The notes: generated by a model from the sequence alone, not told the origin. Shown: positions 44,130 to 53,641, counted from the first letter of the stretch. The stretch: DNA of 64,000 bases from RGIG8597 sp050872545 (GCA_050872545.1 JBNMHA010000001.1:34221-98220), one strand, 5' to 3'. A program made the numbers and translations.

Positions 44130-44160
44130 GCGGCGTCATTTTCAAGATGCCGCTTTTTTA
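44130..44160 (+). terminator. Terminator of the aldolase gene
   Basis: GCGGCGTC (44130-44137) pairs with GATGCCGC (44146-44153), one G-U wobble, followed by T6. Confidence 0.85.
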
Positions 44161-44187
44161 TTTCAATTCAAAAAAAAGGCAAAAAAT

Positions 44188-44988
44188 ATGGAAAACATCG
44201 ACAAAGAACAGCCTCAAGAAATACTGAAAGCTCAAAGCATCTCCATAATAAGAGACGGACATTACATAATAAAAGACATTTCATTCTCTGTTAATCAAGG
44301 TGAAAACTGGGCAATAATAGGGAGAAACGGCAGCGGAAAATCTTTTATGCTGAAAATTTTATCTACATTGATTTATCCGTCAGAAGGTGAGATTACAATT
44401 TACGGCAGAAAGTTCGGAGAAACAAACATTTGGGATTTGCGAAAAAAAATCGGCGTAGTCAGCGATAGGCTACAGCAGACATACAACGGCAACACATGCG
44501 TGCAGGATGTAATTCTTTCAGGCTTTTTTTCCAGTATAGGACTTCATCAAGATATAGAAGATTGGCAAATCGAAAGAGTCAAAGAAATCATGGACTTTCT
44601 TAGGCTTACACCAATGGCAAATCGCCCGTTTGAAAGCCTGTCTCAAGGCGAACAAAAAAGAGCGTTAATCGGAAGAGCACTTGTTTTTAAACCGCAACTG
44701 ATAATTTTAGATGAACCATGCAGCGGACTTGATATTGCCTCGCGTGATGACTTTCTGAATTTTTTAAGAGAAATGATTGCCGACGGGCTGCAAATTATTT
44801 TTGTTACTCACCATATTGAAGAAATCATTCCGGAAATAACCCATGTCATGCTGATGGAAAAAGGGAAAATTTATAAATCAGGAAAAAAAGAAGATATGAT
44901 GAAGCGTAAACAGCTGCGCTACATTCTCGGAGTAAAAAAGTTCAAAATGAAAAAGAAAAAAGGCAGATACTGGCCTCGCTACTACTAA
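44188..44988 (+). CDS. ABC transporter ATP-binding protein
   Basis: A 266-residue ABC ATPase: Walker A GRNGSGKS, signature LSQGEQKRALIGRAL, Walker B LIILDEPCSGLD and switch histidine FVTHHIEEI. No permease gene is adjacent, so it may serve a transporter encoded elsewhere or act in a ModF/YbbA-like role. The C-terminal tail is lysine-rich (KFKMKKKKGRYW). AAAAGGC is upstream of the ATG. Substrate is unknown. Confidence 0.92.
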   Translation: MENIDKEQPQEILKAQSISIIRDGHYIIKDISFSVNQGENWAIIGRNGSGKSFMLKILSTLIYPSEGEITIYGRKFGETNIWDLRKKIGVVSDRLQQTYNGNTCVQDVILSGFFSSIGLHQDIEDWQIERVKEIMDFLRLTPMANRPFESLSQGEQKRALIGRALVFKPQLIILDEPCSGLDIASRDDFLNFLREMIADGLQIIFVTHHIEEIIPEITHVMLMEKGKIYKSGKKEDMMKRKQLRYILGVKKFKMKKKKGRYWPRYY

Positions 44989-45044
44989 TTTATTCTGATT
45001 TTATTTCATCATCAATTGTTACCACATATATTCAAGGAGTAAAA

Positions 45045-45621
45045 ATGTCTAATGATAATTTAAATGCGGTTTATGATGTGCGCACTTTGGGAAAGCCTAG
45101 AATGCTTGCGCTTGGTGTGCAGCATATGTTTGCAATGTTTGGCGCAACGACTCTCAAGGAAAATACAGTTTTTGCAATTTTTGAAAATCCAGACACTTCA
45201 TTAATTATAACTTCTATAGTCACAATTGTTCCGATTGCGATTGCAACCATGATGGAACACATCGGAGACATTGCCGCAATTTCATCAACTGTAAACAGAA
45301 ATTATTTTGAAAATCCTGGACTTCACAGAACACTTTTCGGTGACGGACTTGCAACTCTTGTAGCTTCACTTTTCGGCGCGCCTGCGAACACAACTTATGG
45401 CGAAAACACTGGCGTTCTTACTTTGTCAAGAGTTTACGCAACGTAATTATCGCGGCTCTGATTCTCGTTCTTTCAATCGGAATAAAATATAGTTCCGCTG
45501 GAGCTGTAAACATTCATATCGGCGGACTGACTCTCGGACTTTCCGGCTTGGCGACAGGAGCTTTGGTTGGAATCATTTTGAATATGCTTTTGCCTGAAAA
45601 AAAGGCTTCGGAAAAAGAGTA
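45045..45621 (+). pseudogene. Uracil permease (UraA/NCS2 family), internally deleted and frameshifted
   Basis: The first 130 codons encode a normal NCS2 N-terminus (LGVQHMFAMFGATTLKEN, then GAPANTTYGENTGVLTLSR). Reading then stops at a TAA at 45444. In another frame, from about 45438 to the TAA at 45619-45621, it continues as NVIIAALILVLSIGI and VNIHIGGLTLGLSGLATG, the C-terminal end of the same family. Intact relatives have about 400-430 residues, so roughly 220-250 central residues are missing, giving an out-of-frame junction. The ribosome site AAGGAG is intact. No transport function can remain. Confidence 0.88.
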
Positions 45622-45663
45622 ATTTATGGAAAATAAAAATGTAGTTTTTTTATAATTGAAACT

Positions 45664-45708
45664 GAGGGACAGTCTTGTATTCTGTTTCGGAATCAAGGTC
45701 TGTCCCCT
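45664..45708. repeat. Long stem-loop downstream of the permease pseudogene
   Basis: GAGGGACAGTCTTG ... CAAGGTCTGTCCCCT fold into a stem of about 16 pairs with small bulges. GGGACAG/CTGTCCC ends are frequent in palindromic REP-like or IS-derived elements. A second hairpin AAACTGC/GCAGTTT is at 45751-45777. The rest of 45622-45882 shows no gene. Confidence 0.6.
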
Positions 45709-45882
45709 ATTAAACTTGTTTTCTTTGTCATTCCCATGAAACAAAAGAATAAACTGCTGTTGCACCTTGTGCAGTTTGACTGCAAAATATTTTTTGCAAC
45801 CCGTTAGGCATGACACATTAAATATACGTCCGGTTCTGTTATCGGCTTATCGGCAGTGTAAACTGGCAGATAAAAAAATTAG

Positions 45883-46446
45883 CTACAAAAATTCTTTCAC
45901 TCCGCCGAAAGTTTTGCGATGTATCGGACTTGCACCGAATTGCTTAACTGCATCTCTGTGTTCTGCTGTCGGATAACCTTTGTGCTTTGCAAAGTTGTAT
46001 TGCGGATAAAGTTCTGCCATTTGCATCATATAGCGATCTCGGCTGACTTTTGCCAAAATAGAAGCTGCCATAATTTCCTGAATTTTACTGTCGCCTTTTA
46101 CGATAGCTTCACCAGGAATTTTCAAGTTAGGCGGATATTTATTCCCATCTACCTGAATAAAGTTTGGTTGAATTTTAAGCTGTTCGACAGCACGCTGCAT
46201 TGCCAAAAAAGTTGCCTGCAAAATATTAAACCGGTCAATTTCTTCCGGAGTTGCATAAGCAATCGCATAAGCGGCAGCGTGCTTTATAATTTCATCAAAT
46301 AGCAATTCTCGTTTTCGTTCTGAAAGTTTTTTTGAATCATTAAGCCCTTCTATCTGCACTCCGTTTAATATCACAGCTGCTGCATATACAGATCCGGCTA
46401 AAGGACCTCTTCCGGCTTCATCTACTCCGGCAATGATTGTATCCAT
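45883..46446 (-). CDS. rnhB: Ribonuclease HII
   Basis: A 187-residue RNase HII that removes ribonucleotides from DNA and RNA primers. Active-site motif is IIAGVDEAGRGPLAG (D6, E7), then SKKLSERKRE and IMAASILAKVSRDRYM with the later acidic residue. The protein is compact and complete. AGGAATATAAT precedes the ATG. It lies 13 bases downstream of the RlmM-like gene, in the same direction. Confidence 0.95.
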   Translation of the reverse strand: MDTIIAGVDEAGRGPLAGSVYAAAVILNGVQIEGLNDSKKLSERKRELLFDEIIKHAAAYAIAYATPEEIDRFNILQATFLAMQRAVEQLKIQPNFIQVDGNKYPPNLKIPGEAIVKGDSKIQEIMAASILAKVSRDRYMMQMAELYPQYNFAKHKGYPTAEHRDAVKQFGASPIHRKTFGGVKEFL

Positions 46447-46459
46447 ATTATATTCCTTG

Positions 46460-47464
46460 TTAATTTTTTAAAGTTCCGACTAATGTTACTTCATCTCTGT
46501 CATGGTAAAGATGCACAACTTTTGCGTTAATTGTATGCGGCATCAGCAGCCCGGCAGAATTTTCCAGTTCTGCAATTAATTTAATTGGGTTGACATGACC
46601 GAACTTAAAATTAATCACAAAATAACGGCATTTCCGATTTGCAAACCACTGCGAAATCATCTGCATTACATGGTGCGGCTCTTCTACCAAATCGCAAAAC
46701 AACCAGTCGGTTCTGCTGCTCGGAACAAACTTGAATGCATCTGCCTTTTTATGAATTATCGTTTCCCATTGCAACGCGCCTTTTTTCAACGGACCATTAT
46801 CTATTGCAAAAACAGTTGCGCCCCGTTTTGCCGCGCTGAAACTCCAGCCACCGGGAGCCGCACCTAAATCGACTACCAAGTCATTCGGCTGCGGAGAATA
46901 CTCCAAAATTCTGTACCCTTCTTCAACTTTCAGGTAAGAACGTGACGGCGCCAGCGGGTCATCTGCCATTCTGCATTGACCATTGTAATAAAAAGAGCAA
47001 GCCACATTCAATTTATTGAAATCCGTTACATAAACAAGCAAACCTACGTAACTGCCCGGTTTCGGCGGAAAATCATCAACAGCCAATTTTGAAACTCTTG
47101 ACATGCGCTTTTTCAGAATTTCAAAAAAAGTTTCCTTTATAGACTTCATTCTGCGTGAAAGTCCCGGTTCTGCTCTTGAATCGAGAAAAACGGCGTACCA
47201 ATCAGCTTCAAATTTTATATTTTTTGTGCTGTTAATAAAATAATCAAATATTCGGTTGGCAAGAGTTTTAACTCCGGTATCTTCCAGAGTTTCACTTTCA
47301 TCAGCAAAAAAATGAGGAAAAACGCAATTCCCCAATTTTCCCGAATAAGTGACGCAGCCCGGAGTTTGTGACAACGGAGTTACATTGCGCAAATCAGCCA
47401 GTTCATCTCTTGTTAATGCTTCAAAACTGTTTTGACAAACAGTAAATCCTGTCTTTTTAATCAT
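46460..47464 (-). CDS. RlmM-like 23S rRNA 2'-O-methyltransferase
   Basis: A 334-residue protein with an N-terminal THUMP-like region and a C-terminal FtsJ/Rossmann methyltransferase domain: DLVVDLGAAPGGWSFSAAK is SAM motif I, TDWLFCDLVEEPHH holds the acidic catalytic-region residue, and FVINFKFGH the lysine. Homologues modify C2498 of 23S rRNA. AAGGAAG lies 6 bases before the ATG; rnhB follows. Target assigned by family, not proved here. Confidence 0.82.
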   Translation of the reverse strand: MIKKTGFTVCQNSFEALTRDELADLRNVTPLSQTPGCVTYSGKLGNCVFPHFFADESETLEDTGVKTLANRIFDYFINSTKNIKFEADWYAVFLDSRAEPGLSRRMKSIKETFFEILKKRMSRVSKLAVDDFPPKPGSYVGLLVYVTDFNKLNVACSFYYNGQCRMADDPLAPSRSYLKVEEGYRILEYSPQPNDLVVDLGAAPGGWSFSAAKRGATVFAIDNGPLKKGALQWETIIHKKADAFKFVPSSRTDWLFCDLVEEPHHVMQMISQWFANRKCRYFVINFKFGHVNPIKLIAELENSAGLLMPHTINAKVVHLYHDRDEVTLVGTLKN

Positions 47465-47691
47465 AATTTCTTCCTTAATAAATAGGACTAAAAGTTATCC
47501 GGCAAGGCGTGAGCTCACCGAAAAATGAAATCGTACTCTCTTCCTCGAAAGCCGGTTATTGAATAGTTTCTGCTTAATAACATAAGGGTTTTGTGTTGTC
47601 CACATCATCAAAAGCTTCATAAATTTTATTTAATTTTTTTATTTTGTATGTTATATCTTGATTTAACTTTATGCAAAGTTAGGAGAAAAGA
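47465..47691. other. Divergent intergenic region with palindromes
   Basis: This 227-base region separates the RlmM-like and lipid kinase genes. It contains the perfect 10-base palindrome GTGAGCTCAC (47509-47518), lying inside a larger CCGGC/GCCGG arrangement. I see no gene, and no riboswitch class I can name. Confidence 0.4.
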
Positions 47692-48615
47692 ATGATTTTT
47701 AATAGAGTGTTAATTATTTATACACCCAAAGTAGGAAATAAGAAAATAAAGAAAAAACTGCCACAGATAAATAAACTAATGAAGAAAATATCAACAAAAA
47801 CTCCGATTTTTTATGAAACTCAATCTGTCGATGATACGCATTCTTTCATATCTGAAAGTTTGTTGAAAAAAGATTTTGATGTGATTCTGTCTGCCGGAGG
47901 TGACGGCTTGGTTTCTTCTGTTTGCAATGCGTTAATGCAGGTTCCTAAAGAACTTCGTGTTCCTTTTCTGCCACTGCCAATGGGAAGCGGAAATACGTTT
48001 GCCGCAGATTTGAATATAAAATCTATAAAAAATGCTGTATCGGCAGTACAAAATTCCGTGGCTTCATCCAAAATAGATTTGCTGAAAGTTACTGCAAATG
48101 GAAAAACTTTTTACTGTGCAAATGTTTTAGGTGCAGGTTTTATCACTGATGCGGCAAACTTAGCAGAAAAAAGCGGAAAGAAACTCGGCGCATTCAGCTA
48201 TATTTTAGGCGTTTTGAAAGCATTGAAAAATATGCGCTGCTACAAAGTAAGACTTTTTGACCGTGAAGGAAAAGTTATATTTCAAACTTCAAAAGCTGTG
48301 CTTATTTCATTCAATAACAACCCCAAAACCGGAGCGGCTTTCAAAATGGCTCCTGACGCTTTGATTAATGACGGATTGGCGGATGTTATTATACTTCATG
48401 ATATTTCACGCCGAGAGCTTTTTTCCGGGTTCTTGAAAATATTTAACGGTGAACATATTTTTTGCCGAGGCTGCGAATATTTCCAAACGGATTATGTAAG
48501 AGTGGAAGCGGAACCGGAGCTTGCGCTTATGCCGGACGGAGAATTGTTCGGAACATCACCTTTTGAACTGGAAATAGTGAAAGACGAATTGGAAGTCGCT
48601 TTAGATTTAAATTAG
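47692..48615 (+). CDS. Diacylglycerol/lipid kinase family protein
   Basis: A 307-residue DAGK-catalytic-domain protein: LSAGGDGLVSSVCNAL and LPLPMGSGNTFAADLN are the nucleotide-binding loops, and FNNNPKTGAAFKMAPDALINDG matches the family. It probably phosphorylates diacylglycerol or a related lipid for envelope lipid turnover; sphingosine and YegS-type substrates are alternatives. AGGAGA is 6 bases before the ATG. Confidence 0.88.
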   Translation: MIFNRVLIIYTPKVGNKKIKKKLPQINKLMKKISTKTPIFYETQSVDDTHSFISESLLKKDFDVILSAGGDGLVSSVCNALMQVPKELRVPFLPLPMGSGNTFAADLNIKSIKNAVSAVQNSVASSKIDLLKVTANGKTFYCANVLGAGFITDAANLAEKSGKKLGAFSYILGVLKALKNMRCYKVRLFDREGKVIFQTSKAVLISFNNNPKTGAAFKMAPDALINDGLADVIILHDISRRELFSGFLKIFNGEHIFCRGCEYFQTDYVRVEAEPELALMPDGELFGTSPFELEIVKDELEVALDLN

Positions 48616-48668
48616 CAGAATAATATTACATTTAATATACACACGTCGACAGCATAAAAGTTAAGTTG

Positions 48669-48697
48669 TTGACTAACAAACTAACTTCTTTTATAAG
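48669..48697 (+). promoter_or_regulatory. Predicted promoter of glyA
   Basis: TTGACT (48669-48674) and TATAAG (48692-48697), 17-base spacer. The -35 box lies within an imperfect inverted repeat (AAGTTAAGTTGTT/AACAAACTAACTT), which could serve as an operator. Confidence 0.5.
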
Positions 48698-48733
48698 TAC
48701 AATCATTTGTTTTTTGCATAAAGGAGAAAGTTA

Positions 48734-50017
48734 ATGGACGGTTTGAAAGCGTTTGATTCAGAATTATTTGATGCAATGGAAAAAGAGCTGGGACGAGAAA
48801 AATTTCAACTGGAAATGATTGCCAGTGAAAATATTGTCAGCAAGAATGTCCTTGAAGCACAAGGCAGCGTATTAACTAATAAATATGCGGAAGGTTACCC
48901 CGGAAAAAGATATTACGGCGGCTGCGAATATGTTGATATTGTAGAAAATCTTGCAATTGAAAGAGCTAAAAAGTTATTCAACTGTGAATATGTTAATGTT
49001 CAACCGCATTCCGGAAGTCAGGCGAATATGGGAGTTTATTTGTCTGTACTGAAGCCGGGCGATAAAATATTGGGAATGTCTTTGGCACACGGTGGGCATT
49101 TAACTCATGGTGCGACAGTAAATTTCTCCGGAAAAATTTTTAGATCATACACATACGGAGTTTCAAAAGAAACAGGTTATATAGATTATGATGAACTTTT
49201 GGCTACTGCTGAAAAGGAAAAACCGCAGATGATAGTTGCCGGTGCAAGTGCATATCCGAGAGCGATTGATTTTAAGCGGTTCAGAGAAATTGCAGATCGT
49301 GTCGGAGCTTATTTAATGGTAGATATGGCGCATATTGCAGGGCTTGTAGCTGCCGGAGTTCATGAATCGCCGATTCCTTATGCACATTTTGTTACAACTA
49401 CAACACATAAAACTTTGCGCGGACCTCGCGGCGGAATGATTCTCATGGGAAAAGATTTTGAAAACAAAATGGGAATCGTTGCACCTAAGAGCGGTCGTGT
49501 GAAAATGATGAGTGAAATTATTAACGGAACTGTTTTCCCGGGAATTCAAGGCGGACCGCTGATGCATGTAATTGCAGGAAAAGCTGTTGCATTGAAAGAA
49601 GCATTAGAACTTTCATTTAAAGATTACCAAATTCAAGTTGTAAAAAACAGCAAAGCTTTAGCGAAGAAGTTACAGGAATACGGTTTTGAATTGTTCTCAG
49701 GCGGAACAGATAATCATTTAATGCTGATTAACTTGAACAACAAAGGCGTTACCGGCAAACAGGCGGAACAAGCTTTGGATAAAGCCGGAATTACTGTTAA
49801 TAAAAACGGTATTCCTTTTGATACTCAACCACCTACAGTTACCGGCGGACTGCGTGTCGGAACAGCAGCTTTAACTACAAGAGGCATGAAAGAAAGCGAA
49901 ATGGAATTGATTGCCGGTTGGATGAACCGTATTATTTCCGATATTGATAATGCTGCACTTCAGCAGGAGATTCGCAGCGAAGTAAAAGTTTTGTGTGAAA
50001 AATTTCCAATTTATTAA
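48734..50017 (+). CDS. glyA: Serine hydroxymethyltransferase
   Basis: A 427-residue PLP enzyme converting serine and tetrahydrofolate to glycine and methylene-THF. Landmarks are KYAEGYPGKRYYGGCEYVD, VNVQPHSGSQANMGVY, VDMAHIAGLVAAGVH and the PLP-lysine segment VTTTTHKTLRGPRGGMI. Length and order are normal. AAAGGAGA is 7 bases before the ATG. The DUF212 gene follows after 18 bases. Confidence 0.97.
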   Translation: MDGLKAFDSELFDAMEKELGREKFQLEMIASENIVSKNVLEAQGSVLTNKYAEGYPGKRYYGGCEYVDIVENLAIERAKKLFNCEYVNVQPHSGSQANMGVYLSVLKPGDKILGMSLAHGGHLTHGATVNFSGKIFRSYTYGVSKETGYIDYDELLATAEKEKPQMIVAGASAYPRAIDFKRFREIADRVGAYLMVDMAHIAGLVAAGVHESPIPYAHFVTTTTHKTLRGPRGGMILMGKDFENKMGIVAPKSGRVKMMSEIINGTVFPGIQGGPLMHVIAGKAVALKEALELSFKDYQIQVVKNSKALAKKLQEYGFELFSGGTDNHLMLINLNNKGVTGKQAEQALDKAGITVNKNGIPFDTQPPTVTGGLRVGTAALTTRGMKESEMELIAGWMNRIISDIDNAALQQEIRSEVKVLCEKFPIY

Positions 50018-50035
50018 AACACTCAAGAGGGTCAA

Positions 50036-50536
50036 ATGATACAAGAAAATCTCGCATTTCTGCTTGAAAATTGCTCCGGTATATGGAAAATCCTTTTTAA
50101 TCGTGTAATGATATTAAGCTGCACATCACAGATTTTTTCTATGCTTGTAAAGGCGTTGATTAAATCGATTAAAAATAAAAAGTTTTCACTTAAAGAAATG
50201 GCAAGCTACGGAGGAATGCCGTCAAGCCATACAGCTTTTATAGTATCTGCTACGCTCGGACTTGGTATTGAATGTGGTTGGGCTTCCGGTGTTTTTGGTT
50301 TTGCGATTGTTTCTGCATTGATTGTTCTTGTTGATGCGGTCAAACTGCGCGGAACAATTGATGTAATCAACGAACGTTCTACTTACTTGGCAAAAAACTG
50401 CCCGGAAGAAGAAATCGGCAAACAGCCAAAACATATTGCGCATAAACTAAGTGAAGTTATAGGTGGAATAATCTTTGCGGTAATTTACACATTTTTGTTT
50501 TATCTTTTTTTCAAAGGTCTTTTTGATTTTGTATAG
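50036..50536 (+). CDS. Divergent PAP2 family (DUF212) membrane protein
   Basis: A 166-residue integral membrane protein with the DUF212 signature ASYGGMPSSHTAFIVSATLG and DAVKLRGTIDVIN. The SSH block resembles motif 2 of PAP2 phosphatases. About four hydrophobic segments are visible. Function is unproved; an acid phosphatase of lipid phosphates has been suggested for the family. It may be co-transcribed with glyA, and is closed by the terminator at 50558. Confidence 0.88.
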   Translation: MIQENLAFLLENCSGIWKILFNRVMILSCTSQIFSMLVKALIKSIKNKKFSLKEMASYGGMPSSHTAFIVSATLGLGIECGWASGVFGFAIVSALIVLVDAVKLRGTIDVINERSTYLAKNCPEEEIGKQPKHIAHKLSEVIGGIIFAVIYTFLFYLFFKGLFDFV

Positions 50537-50557
50537 TTTTGCGGAGATTTATTTAAG

Positions 50558-50592
50558 GCTCGGAAAGCGTGTATGTTTTCCGAGCTTTTTTA
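50558..50592 (+). terminator. Terminator after the glyA - DUF212 unit
   Basis: GCTCGGAAA (50558-50566) pairs with TTTCCGAGC (50577-50585), 10-base loop, then T6. Confidence 0.9.
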
Positions 50593-50601
50593 TTTTTCAA
50601 T

Positions 50602-50640
50602 AAAAAAGGTGTACATCTTTTTGAAGACATACACCTTATT
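50602..50640 (-). terminator. Terminator of groL
   Basis: On the minus strand TAAGGTGTA (50638-50630) pairs with TACACCTTA-like TACACCTTTTTTA (50613-50602), followed by T6. It is 24 bases beyond the groL stop. Confidence 0.85.
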
Positions 50641-50663
50641 ATAAAATCGGGAGTTAATGTATT

Positions 50664-52295
50664 TTAGTACATTCCACCCATTCCCCCCATACCGCCAGCA
50701 GGCATTGCTGGTTCAGGTTTATCTGTTTTTTCTTCAGCTACAAGTGTTTCTGTAGTTAATACAAGAGACGCAACACTTACTGCATTTTGCAGTGCGGCTC
50801 TTACAACTTTTGCAGGGTCAATAATTCCGGCATCAATCATGTTGATTATCTGCAAAGTTTGTGCGTTAAATCCCATTCCCCAAGCTTCCTGCTGTAATTT
50901 ATAGATAATAACGTTTCCGTCTTCTCCGGCATTTTCAGCAATTTGTCGCAGCGGATATTTTACCGCATTAAGAACAATTTTAGCTCCTAATTCTTCATCA
51001 GAATCATTTGATTTGAAGTTTTCCAGAGCTTTTGCTGCATGGATTAAAGTAACTCCACCGCCCGGAATAATACCTTCTTCTACTGCTGCACGAGTAGCTG
51101 CAAGCGCATCTTCCGCTCTCATTTTCTTTTCTTTCAATTCAACTTCTGTTGCTGCACCCACAGAAATAATAGCAACACCGTTTGACAATTTAGCAAGTCT
51201 TTCCTGCAATTTTTCTTTATCATAATCAGAAGTCGCAGTAGAGATTGCAGAACGAATAGCTTTTATTCTTGTTTCTCGTGCTTCTTCACTTCCGGCACCT
51301 TCGGAAATTGTTGTGTTTTCTTTGTCGATAGTTATACGTTTTGCACGTCCTAAGTCAGACAATTCTACTTTTTCAAGTGTCATTCCCAATTCTTCGGAAA
51401 TAACACGTCCGCCTGTCAATGCAGCAATATCACCAAGCATATCTTTTCTTCTGTCACCGAATCCCGGAGCTTTTACTGCACAAACTTTTAAGCTTGACTG
51501 AAGCATATTTACAACTAAAGTTGTAAGAGCTTCACCTTCAACATCTTCTGCAATAATCAACATTGCTTTTTGCATTTGAAGAACTTTTTCCAAGATAGGA
51601 ACCAAAGGTTTCATAGAAGAAATCTTTTTATCGTAGATAAGGATAAATGCGTCGTCAAAGTTTACAACTCCGTTTTCTGAACGAATTGCAAAGTAAGGTG
51701 AAATATATCCTCGGTCAAACTGCATACCTTTTACGACTTTAACGGAATTTTCAATTGTTTTTGATTCCTCGAGTGTAATAACGCCGTCTTTGCCTACATC
51801 GTGCATTGCTTCTGCAATCAAATTACCGATTACTTCATCGTTATTTGCACTTATAGAAGCAACTTTTGCAATGTGCGCTTCTTCTACAGGTTTGCTGTTT
51901 TTCTTAATTTCTTCAACTACAATGTCGCAAGCTTTCTGCATTCCGCGCTTCAATGACATAGGATTTGCACCAGCAGTAACATTTTTGATTCCCTCTGTTA
52001 CAAGAGCCTGTGCCAAAACTGTAGCTGTAGTAGTTCCGTCACCGGCAACATCATTTGTTTTTGTGGAAACTTCTTTTACTAATTGAGCCCCCATATTTTC
52101 ATACGGATCCGGTAATTCTATTTCTTTTGCAATAGTAACACCGTCGTTAGTAACTAAAGGTGCACCGAATTTTTTTTCAAGAACAACATTTCTTCCTCGC
52201 GGTCCAAGCGTCACTTTCACCGCATTGGCAACGGCATCAATTCCTTTTTTTAAAGCATCTCTTGCTTCAATTGAATACAAAATTTGTTTTGCCAT
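50664..52295 (-). CDS. groL: Chaperonin GroEL
   Basis: A 543-residue 60-kDa chaperonin subunit. The ATP-binding regions VTLGPRGRNVVLEKKFG and AGDGTTTATVLAQALV are present, as are VEEGIIPGGGVTL and the C-terminal GGMGGMGGMY tail. AGAGAGGG precedes the ATG. groES is not adjacent on either side, as in Treponema pallidum where the two genes are apart. No CIRCE element is visible in the 198-base upstream region. Confidence 0.98.
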   Translation of the reverse strand: MAKQILYSIEARDALKKGIDAVANAVKVTLGPRGRNVVLEKKFGAPLVTNDGVTIAKEIELPDPYENMGAQLVKEVSTKTNDVAGDGTTTATVLAQALVTEGIKNVTAGANPMSLKRGMQKACDIVVEEIKKNSKPVEEAHIAKVASISANNDEVIGNLIAEAMHDVGKDGVITLEESKTIENSVKVVKGMQFDRGYISPYFAIRSENGVVNFDDAFILIYDKKISSMKPLVPILEKVLQMQKAMLIIAEDVEGEALTTLVVNMLQSSLKVCAVKAPGFGDRRKDMLGDIAALTGGRVISEELGMTLEKVELSDLGRAKRITIDKENTTISEGAGSEEARETRIKAIRSAISTATSDYDKEKLQERLAKLSNGVAIISVGAATEVELKEKKMRAEDALAATRAAVEEGIIPGGGVTLIHAAKALENFKSNDSDEELGAKIVLNAVKYPLRQIAENAGEDGNVIIYKLQQEAWGMGFNAQTLQIINMIDAGIIDPAKVVRAALQNAVSVASLVLTTETLVAEEKTDKPEPAMPAGGMGGMGGMY

Positions 52296-52493
52296 GTTAA
52301 AACCCTCTCTATTAATTTAAAATTTAATATTTTTATTCATTCCCAACTCGTAAAAATTAGAATCGGGGACTTAATGGAATGGAAAATAATAATTTTTTTA
52401 TAATAAGGCAAGATTTATTTTTTAAAAAAGTGAGTGTAATTTTTACTGTAAATCTATTATATTAGTCGAAAAATTTGGAAAGGTGGACTGCGA

Positions 52494-53624
52494 ATGAAAA
52501 AAATAATTAACGTATTGCTGCTTCTTTTACTTTGTACAAGTATGTTTGCGCGTACTAATAACAATAATAAGGAAGATAATGTGGATGTTCCGTTCTTTGA
52601 AGTCAGACCGGAAATAAAATCTGTAACTTCGGCAGAACTTGAGTTTATGGATAAAGACGACACATCAGCTGTTGTTCCCGGATTGACAAAATCTACGCCG
52701 ACATTTGAAGAGGCACTTTCCGCATTTATTCGTATCAATCGCTTCGGAACACAGGATTTTGTTTTTGGACCTTACGGTTTTTATTCCGGTGAAATGAAGT
52801 TTAGAAGAATCTCATTGAATGATTCGGAAATAAAATCTAATGGTATTCGCTCTTACTTTTTGCCAAAAAAAATGAATGGTTTTGGCGGTGCTGGATTTCG
52901 TGTCGGCATGAAAAAGGAAAAGAAAGAGTTTAAAGGTTCTTCGCTGTATTTCTCAGTTCCGTTTTCACTGTTTTACGATATTAACGATAAAGATGATGCC
53001 GCAGATTGGAAATCAGTGGAAGAAAATGAAATTTCTGAAGCAGATTATTTTTCCTTCTTTTATATAGGAAGCGGAGTTGAAGTAAATGGGAAATTAAAAA
53101 GCAAAACAACAAAGCTGGAAGTTTCGGTTAATGAACGCTTTTTATTCGGATTTGAACCTTATTCTATTGCCGAAAGAAACGATACGTTTTATTTTGCAAA
53201 TTCTTTGAATGCCAAAGTGGAATTTTCTCCGTTTGACTTCTTCTGCAAGGAAGTGAATGTCGTGTTTGAAGCCGGAGATAAATTGGATGTTGTGCGCAAT
53301 ACTTATCATATTCAGGTGAAAAATAGAGTGTGGGTCGGATTGAGCTGGAAGCCATTGAAATACTTTAAGTTAGTAACGATTCCGTTTTATTTCAAAACCG
53401 ATTGCAAGTTTAAAACAGAAGATACGGATTTTTACTACGACTGGACAGAAAAGGTTTACGGTAAATACGGAGCTTATTTCGGAGCGGACAATATTGGTTT
53501 TGAAATCAGCGTTTGTCCGGACTACTGGGCTGCGTACAGAGAAAACTCAACCGTATCAGCAAATATAAATACTGACAGTACACGTGCTGTTGCGATTTCA
53601 GCTGAATTAACATTAAAATATTAA
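52494..53624 (+). CDS. Exported protein, possible outer-membrane beta-barrel
   Basis: A 376-residue protein I cannot name. It has a signal peptide (INVLLLLLLCTSMFA) followed by an asparagine-rich start, and a body of alternating hydrophobic/hydrophilic strands rich in tyrosine and phenylalanine. It ends with AVAISAELTLKY, an amphipathic strand with a terminal aromatic as in outer-membrane barrels. AAAGGTGG lies 8 bases before the ATG. The WG-repeat gene follows after 17 bases. Confidence 0.72.
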   Translation: MKKIINVLLLLLLCTSMFARTNNNNKEDNVDVPFFEVRPEIKSVTSAELEFMDKDDTSAVVPGLTKSTPTFEEALSAFIRINRFGTQDFVFGPYGFYSGEMKFRRISLNDSEIKSNGIRSYFLPKKMNGFGGAGFRVGMKKEKKEFKGSSLYFSVPFSLFYDINDKDDAADWKSVEENEISEADYFSFFYIGSGVEVNGKLKSKTTKLEVSVNERFLFGFEPYSIAERNDTFYFANSLNAKVEFSPFDFFCKEVNVVFEAGDKLDVVRNTYHIQVKNRVWVGLSWKPLKYFKLVTIPFYFKTDCKFKTEDTDFYYDWTEKVYGKYGAYFGADNIGFEISVCPDYWAAYRENSTVSANINTDSTRAVAISAELTLKY

Positions 53625-53641
53625 CTTTTAGGATTTCTATA

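Noticed and set aside
52296..52493. CIRCE operator upstream of groL
   Set aside because: TTAGCACTC-N9-GAGTGCTAA was looked for and not found.
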